NCBI GenBank assembly: GCA_020796225.1 | Contig: CM036758.1 | Span: forward strand, 74,032,366-74,096,365 | Reading direction: 5' to 3' | DNA from: Arion vulgaris | Lineage: Eukaryota; Mollusca; Gastropoda; Stylommatophora; Arionidae | Length of the DNA stretch: 64,000 bases | Part shown: positions 36,901-45,900 of the stretch, one piece after another | Position numbering within the stretch: the first letter of the stretch is position 1 | How the letters are laid out: every line of letters starts with the position of its first letter | Made by a program: the position numbers and the translations under genes | The notes under the pieces: model-generated | What the model was told of the DNA's origin: nothing | Seen by the model: only the letters and a program-made list of their open reading frames with translations | Databases searched by the model: none

Positions 36901-39900
36901 ATCTTAACCACATTTGCAGTGAAGCGTCGTGGGGATAGTTAGTTTTCTATCTTGTGCCAGGTGTGTTGCGCTTGACGTTGTCAGTCCATGCTTTCGCAGG
37001 GACTCTGAGATGTTATCTATCTATCTTGTGTTCTTGGCCTGCCTCGTGCTCTGCACCCTGAGTGTCGATTATTGTAGGCACGTGATGGTAGTAAATGTGG
37101 TTCCATTCTCATTAGATGGCCGAACCACTTGAATCTTTGCTTCTCGATGTACTGTATGCATGGTATAGTACCAACGATGCTTCTGATATTCTCGTTTCAC
37201 TCTATCTCTCCTTGTAACGTTGACAGCCTTTCGTAGACATCTCATTTCACATGTTGTAATCTTTCTTTCTTTGTCTTAGTCAGGGGCCATAGAAAATGTG
37301 AACATGTGAAATACGCTGCCTGCGAAAAGTTACAAACAACAGCCCATTTCGCTGCTACATACTTTCTGAAGGCTGAGCTAAAAATAGCTACTCTTTATTT
37401 CTAGGTCACGAACGTGAATGTACGCATATAGCAGTGACAGTAGCAATATATAACGTGCTAACACGTCTTTAGCCCACAGAGGAGAGATAATAACAGACGT
37501 GTTAATGCGTCTTTAGTAGTGAATGGGAAAAACGTATATATACGTCCTTAGCAGCTAAAGAGTTAATCAGGGGCCATGTTTCACACTATTTGATAGCAGA
37601 GAGTTGGAATAAATATGCAAAGTGTTATTGTAGCACTCATCATATAGTTGATATAAGTAGCTTGTCTCATATCGCAAAAAAATCATTTTGTGTCCCATGT
37701 GAAGAAATGTATCTATATTTCAGTAACCCTTTATCTTAGTGTAAGTACAATCAAGTATGTAGTCCTATCAGGGAAAAAATTATACAGTGTTCAGGCACTG
37801 AAAATGTTAAAAATAACACTCCTGCACTTAATAAACAAACTCATAAAGCAATGGGAGGGCAGCAATAACAGCCTTAATCTCCATCCTCATAATTGAAGTA
37901 ATTGTCCTGAATACTCTATTTGGCTATGCAACGACTCAACCGTGAAATACAATTTGGACAAAAATTAAAAATACATAATAATTCATACCAATGTGTTCCC
38001 TAATTGATTACATATTCATTAAAATAATAAACATAACATTAGCAAAAACAAACAGCTGTAGGAATAGTAGCTTGAATGAGTGGGAAATTCACAGCCTTAC
38101 AAGAAATACAATGTTTTACTTTATTGCAAAGAAGTAAAAAGACCACATGGTTGCTGATTCAGTTGCAACAATAACTAGAAGATTAACATAAGTGATTAGA
38201 GAGGATTATCAACACATCACTTCAGACAGATCCATATGCGCTCCGATCTCTTCCCCAATATATTTACCAGCGTATAATGACTAATCACACCCAATGTGTC
38301 TTAATTAATCAAATGTTTTTTATCTCTAACAAAGTGTTCATGTCTGGCAGCTTACACGTTCTCTCACATATCCTTCACTCTGGATAGAAATGCATTAACA
38401 CAAGAATATAGCAAATAAATAATAACTTTGCAGAGAGAGGAAAGAAATATCAGTCTCAGTTCCATGAAGAATATTGAGTGCATTGTCGAGGACAGAGAGG
38501 TATGGAGAAATTGCTCGCATGCCATATGTAACGTATAACGGTACTAGAGGAATTATTATTATTATTATTATTATAGAAAATAAAAGATGTCATTTTAAAA
38601 ATTAAAATAATCTGACTTTTAAAATAATATTTATATTCTAGTCCTCCAGTTTGGCTTCATCACCATATTTGTGGCAGCCTTTCCACTTGCACCATTGTTT
38701 GCACTTCTGAACAACTGGGTAGAGATTCGCCTTGATGCCCACAAATTTGTCTGTGAGACTCGCAGACCAGTTGCAGAAAGAGCACAAGACATTGGTGTAT
38801 GGTTCATCATCTTGGAGTCTCTAGCTCAATTAGCTGTCATAAGCAATGTAAGTTTTGGTAATTGCCATTGCAAAGTGTTTTACAGCATTGGTAACTGTCA
38901 AGTGATAGAATAGAAGTTTATGCTATGTGTTCAATCTTAGCTGATCCAAACAGAAGGTATAGTTAATAATAAGAGAGACCAGTGGGGCCCATGTGACAAC
39001 CACAAGTAGTTTGACAATAGGGGTATAAGCAGTTACAGAGGCAGTTACTTGATTGGCATCTTATAACTACTCTCGTGTTTTCATACTCAGTGACTTCATG
39101 GGTATGATTGGTAAAGTTAAAACAGGAATGGTGAGATGAAAGGTGGAGGTGCTGGTACAGACAGGGATCAGAGAAATCACCTTCCCTTTTGTCACTAGGC
39201 ACGCATGTGGCAGTAGTAATGAACGAGCTGATAGATTGCCTGGCATGGCTAGGAAATCAGAGGGAGCTGCAATGGACCACAATGACATTCTTGCATATTC
39301 CAAGAGCTTTTGCAAACACTAGGGGTTTCAGGTTTCAAATCCCAGTTACTGTCCAAACTGAGAGAGATAGATGTCGATATTGATACAGCCCGAAAAGAAC
39401 AGCATATCAGAGATGCAAAAATAATTGACTAATCAACATTGAACTGGCATGTTGGGCTGCTGGACACTGAGAGTGATTTGTTGAGGCAGCGATTAGGGAT
39501 TTTTCATATTTAATTATATATTTTCTTAGCTAATTTAAACTGCCATATCTTTGCTCGTATTGCCCATTTATTCAGTTTTACCACAGCCTCACTGTGGCTT
39601 TCTCCAGATCTGATCTGACCTGGTATGACCACCTCAGATCTATAGGCGCCTGTACAGTGTATGATGTTAGATCCCCTGTAAGATGCTCTATTATTTTTAG
39701 ATGTCTCATCTCCTAGACCATACAACAGCAGTACATGTCAATCACAGATAGATCTTAAAGATGGTTTACTTGTATTACTAATGTGCTGCTTATTGATCCA
39801 TCATCTTCTAAATGACATCAGGGACCCTCGCTGTTGCTACAGAGTTTGTGCATTGCTATTGAGAACTTCCTGTGTAAGAAAGAGATATGAGCACACAGAA

Positions 39901-42900
39901 GTGCAATGATGATGGTCCTATCAAACAGTGAATCAATCAATCAATGCATATTGATCCACCTAACGACAGCTTTTAAATTTAAAGAGACAATATGTCAAAA
40001 TCTTCAAATGTAATCTTTATAGAACAGAGTATAACAGTCTCGGTTACTATTATTGTGTCATCTCTTTAAAATGGGTGAGGGCTAATTTCTGTGACAAGTT
40101 TGGAAAGTTCTGAATCAGGGATCTAGACATTTAGGAAGACCCAGTGTGCAACTAAAGTACAACATCAAACAATCCCTAAGGAACTGAGACATGCTGGAAT
40201 CATACCAAAAGTGAGGCAGCTGATAGGATTATAAGTTTTCTCTGGATGACCTGCAGACACCAGGGTAGAAGAGAAAAGCAACGTTTTATCAATTTGATGC
40301 AGATGATCTATCTTCAAGTCGGAGTTTAGTCATTTTGATATTCAATCAATCAAGTGCTATGCCTACCGGCGTAGGTGTTTATGTCTCTCCACAACTCTCT
40401 TTGCTTGATGCATGTAATCAGTTCTGACGTTGATCTTGTGTTGAACCATGATGTCAGACCATCCAACATCTTCTCCCTCTGTCTTCCATGATCTCTCCTT
40501 CCCTGAATTTTACCTGTGGTCATCAAATGTTCTAAACCTTCTCTTCGCATTATATTCCCGAAGAACCTTGATTGTCTGATCTTCTTCTTCTTTGCGTTCG
40601 TTCTTTACGACCAATTTTAATCACTCTTTGTGATATTTTTGAACTTTGCCAAGAATGTGTATACGTTACACATTGGTTTGGTAGGCCCCTAAATGCATAG
40701 ACTTCTACACGTTTAGGACATGTGCATCTGATTTCAGCCAAGATTGTCTGATGATTCTTATTCTTTTGACAAGGTTTTGATATTTTACTATTAGACAAAG
40801 CATTCTTATCTGTATCAGAAATATATCATGACCACAATATTATTTGATTCTTTTGATAATTATATTATTTTATAATCAATCCTTTTATAATCGAAGGAAG
40901 AGAAATACCTGAACTAAGATATGCTGATGATGAAATCTTACTGTTAGCATTGCAAAAAGGGATTGAAAAATTAATAATGGAAATGCAAAAGAAAGTCGAA
41001 AAACAAAATCTATATCTCAATGACATGAAGAGCAGGAAAAGACCATCATGGAAGGGAGGCATCCCAGCAAGGAGGAGAATAGAAAGACCACGAAAAAGAT
41101 TATGTCAGGGTGCAACTGATGGTTTCAGTATGATGACTGCAGAGGTGGGACTTCTGACTTATGACAGAAAGAAATTCCAAAGGATCGTTAACGTGCCAAA
41201 GTTCTGCTCAGGACAAGCTATTTGATGATGATGACTTATATTATTTACTATGTCTTACTCTTTATGTTCAGGCCTTCCTTATAGCCTTCACGTCTGAGTT
41301 CCTGCCAAAGTTAGTTTACAAGTACCAGTACCAATGGAGTCTGGTTGGATACACTAATTTTACTTTAGCTGTGTCTCCTAACAACACCTTGCGAGATACT
41401 TGCAGGTAGGCTATGGTTTCTCCTGTTTTGTCTTTCAGAAAAGATTTTTTAAATAGTTTGACAGAAAAAAAAGAAAGAAAAGAAAGACACTGACACTGGA
41501 TAGGACACACTTTGTGAAAACCGGAAGGGAATGAAACAAGAAGTGTCCTTTTCTGGAACCGCAGGGGCAGCGAAAGAAAGGGAGGCTGAGAAATACATGG
41601 AGATGGGGTTTGGAGGTAGAGATCAACGATATAAAGAAGAGTTGGAGGGAGCTGCAGGAGATAGCTAGAGATAAGAAGACTTGGGCATGAGTTGGTTGAG
41701 GGCATATGCCCCACTCCAGGTTAAAAAGGCAGAAAAGAGAGAGAGAGTTTGGGAATATGCACCACAATGGCAAAGAATAGGAAGCTTTAGAACTCCATTG
41801 CAGCTAACGGTCAATGTAGAGATGGCACTTTATCATTATCATCAGGTGTCTTGCCTGCTGGCATTTGTGACAGTAGTCTTCTCAATTCCTTTTTCCTATG
41901 ATGGTTATCAACTCTAATGTTGACATTCTTCTAAATTCACAAAATAGATGAGACTGCAGTAAGACTTGCAAATCATTCTTCTAAATTCACAAAATAGATG
42001 AGACTGCAGTAAGACTTGCAAATCATTCTTCTATACTCACAAAATAGATGAGACTGCAGTAAGACTTGCAAATCATTCTTCTAAATTCACAAAATAGATG
42101 AGACTGCAGTAAGACTTGCAAATCATTCTTCTAAATTCACAAAATAGATGAGACTGCAGTAAGACTTGCAAATCATTCTTCTAAATTCACAAAATAGATG
42201 AGACTGCAGTAAGACTTGCAAATCATTCTTCTATATTCACAAAATAGATGAGACTGCAGTAAGACTTGCAAATCATTCTTCTATATTCACAAAATAGATG
42301 AGACTGCAGTAAGACTTGCAAATCATTCTTCTATATTCACAAAATAGATGAGACTGCAGTAAGACTTGCAAATCATTCTTCTAAATTCACAAAATAGATG
42401 AGACTGCAGTAAGACTTGCAAATCGTTCTTCTATATTCACAAAATAGATGAGACTGCAGTAAGACTTGCAAATCATTCTTCTAAATTCACAAAATAGATG
42501 AGACTGCAGTAAGACTTGCAAATCATTCTTCTAAATTCACAAAATAGATGAGACTGCAGTAAGACTTGCAAATCATTCTTCTATACCATGATGTTGGACT
42601 GGTCATCGGTATATCTGTCCATCATTCCTCACAGTAATTTTGTTTCTATTGTAACAATATGCTCTGACTCATATCTTCACATTAATTTCCCAAAACAATG
42701 ATTGCTTTCACTGGATATATTATTCCAGATGTTTCTTTTTTTCACTAATCTTTTTTTAAATAGATATGCAATTGCTGCATGGTAACCTCTTCTTTTTCAG
42801 AAATGATGCAGAAAATACTTTATCAATCAATATAATAATTATAATATAATAATATTTAGATACAAATAGACATCCAACAAGGTCTGAACATTGAGAAATA

Positions 42901-45900
42901 TTGGCGCATAAACAACATCATGTCTTGGAAACTGAAATATTTGTGGTCACATTTAACGTCACAGTGGTTTGGAGAGAACAGTAATGTAGGACATAGTTTC
43001 TGGAAGATAAAACATGGCAAAACTAAGACAATATAACAACAGGATATTAAAGGTACCTTGAATATGACTTTTTAGGAGACAGAGAGACTTAAGTTTTTTC
43101 CAGGCAAACACTATGTTACTAGAGTCAAACATGACCAATAACAGCAGCTAACGAGCGAAAAATCATAACGACAGAGATGAGGTGTCTTAGAAGAGCTGCA
43201 GATGTAACCATAAGAGACCAAATTAGAAATGAAGAAATCAGAAGAAGACTGGATGGGAAACCAGTCCTGCAATTCATAAAAGAACAACAGATTAAATGGT
43301 TTGGACACCTGACAAGAATACCCTTGTATCGTTTACCACAGAGAGCCACACAGAAACAGTATAACGAGTACAGAGCAAGAGAAAGACCACTCAAAAGATA
43401 GTTCGATGGCATCAAGAAAAACCTTAAGATAGCGATAACAGCTCACAAAAGTGCCATAAAACAAGCACAATCAAGATCACTGCATTCCCCACTTCTATAA
43501 AGAAGTAAATGGAGGAAGAGAAGTAGAAGCTGTGATGAGAGAGATATTCTGCAAAGAACATGCTACATTATGATACTGTTTAGAGCTAGATTTTCTAGAA
43601 GTGGTTCCAGCACACTATTTGGAATAATGCTGCTATTTTAAAAACAAAGTTAAATTATGAAATAGAACAATCCATTAAAACACAAGCATTTCTAAATATT
43701 TGTTTTAACTGAAACATAAATATTACTTTAATTTGTTTGTAATACAACTTTTCAGATATCGTGATTTTAGAGACTTGGATGGAAATCATACAATGTTCTA
43801 CTGGAAACTTCTCACTGTCAAGCTTGCATTTGTCATTGTGTTTGAAGTAAGTTTGTAAGTTAATGGTAAAGTTAATCCTATGAAATTTAATGTAGTATGT
43901 GAAATAAAGTAGCGATACTGTAGTAGTTAGTGTAATTATTTCATAGGCTTGTGGTCTGGGGTTCAATTACACAGTTGAGTGGAATTTTTTCCAGATGGAA
44001 TGACTCTAAGGTCGACCCAGCCTCAAATGAGGGAAGTATTGGGAAGTAAAGGTGGTAGGTGTGATTTTGACCACATCAGCCATTGTGTGTTGATAATTAG
44101 ATAATATTAGGGGTCTAACATGCTATTTCTCAATAAATCTCATGGTATGAAATTAGGTTCCTTTACTTTTACTCTTTGGCTTGTTTGAAGTAATCTTTCT
44201 TTATCTTTGTTTAGCAATAATGTTGTCTTCTTCGTCTTCTTTTGTGGTCACACTGCTACCGGGTTGTTGCCCAATGTCGTCACACTGCTACTGGGTTGTT
44301 GCCCAGTGTCGTCACACTGCTACCGGGTTGTTGCCCAATGTCGTCACACTGCTACCGGGTTGTTGCCCAGTGTCGTCACACTGCTACCGGGTTGTTGCCC
44401 AGTGTCGTCACACTGCTACCAGGTTGTTGCCCGGTGTTGTGGTTTTCTGTTTTTGGCTTGCTCTGTTCTAGTGGTTTGGGTGATTGTTATTTTGCTCTTT
44501 GACAGGATTCTGCTATGTCATCTAACCATCTTTTGTCATGGTCTTCCTCTCGCCTTCTTACGTGATGTTCTGTTGTAGAAGACTCTGTAAACTGTGGAGT
44601 TTGGATGCATTCTTATTAAGTGACCAAACCACTTCATTCTTTGTTTCTCAATGTAATTCAAGCAAAGTTCTATTCCAACTTTCTTTCTTATGCTGATGTT
44701 GGTGACTCTGTCTTTTCCGGTGTAGTTGGTAACTTTTTGCAGGCACCGCATTTCACATGTAATAATTTTGTAACCACTGATAAACATCACAAATAAATGA
44801 AATATTAGAGAATAATTAAAATCTTGACTAATCAGTATCGAGAATAAATTTGAGCAGGGGCGGCTCGTCATTAAGGGCCAGTGGGGCCTGGCCCCACCAA
44901 TAATCGAAAGGGGAAAACTTTCCGGAATAGACAAATAATAGTAAATACTCCAAAACCATGATTTTTTCGAAAATTTGTGTCTGGCCCCACCAAGAAAAAT
45001 GAATACGAGACGCCACTGGATTTGAGAACATGTAGATCAGTGTTTCCCAATATTTTCTATGCTCCATAGAAACTCTCAACTCTCAAATATTGTAATGTCA
45101 CTTTTCCCAGCATAACAGTCAACCAAGTTCTGAACAATTATAATATAAATAGTTATGACAAATAAATGGGGAACGTGGGTAAAAGCCTGTTAGCATTAAA
45201 AACATTTACAATACATACAAACAGTCGTGGCTCGTGATCATATTTGTTGGTGGGGCCAGACAGAAATTTTCGTAAATATCATGGTTTCGGTTAGGCTATA
45301 TTTTAATGTTTAAAATAATACATACACGTTACACCTTATCTTTGATATGGGGCCCGGCCCCACTGGCCCTTAATGACGAGCTGCCACTGCATACAAACAT
45401 GTTTTAACTTGTTACTGAAATTTGATCTGCAGCTCTTCTTTTATCCTTTAATAGCAAAGAATGGTAACACTGCGACATACAAGGCATGTCGTAAGAAGCG
45501 ACTGAGGTAGGGATCATGAAAAGCTACCTAGTGAATAAAAGCATTGCAGAAATTGGATGTGTTGGCCTACTTGTAGGTGCATAACGGGCACAACGTAAAA
45601 TCGCTCTTAGGATCAGATCACATACAGATCACAAAGAGTGGATAACAAGTGGTCAATAAGGAGCATTCGAAGAAGAAGAAGTATCTTTAATGCCATTTGA
45701 TCAAATAAAAACATCGCTGTGTCTTTGTTTTTCTACTTTGTAAAACTACCTGATTTCTTTTTTCTGTATTTCATCTTATATTTCAAATTACAAACCATAT
45801 ATTTTTCAAACCATGCTTATATTTATTCATTTTCAGCATGTTGTTTTTGGAATCTGTAAATTAATTGACATCCTGGTGCCGGATGTCCCAGAGAACTTGG

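Noticed and set aside
36929..37132. A 67-codon frame, repeated at 36192-36395 on the other strand
   Set aside because: Both are antisense frames of the same LINE-Q segment.
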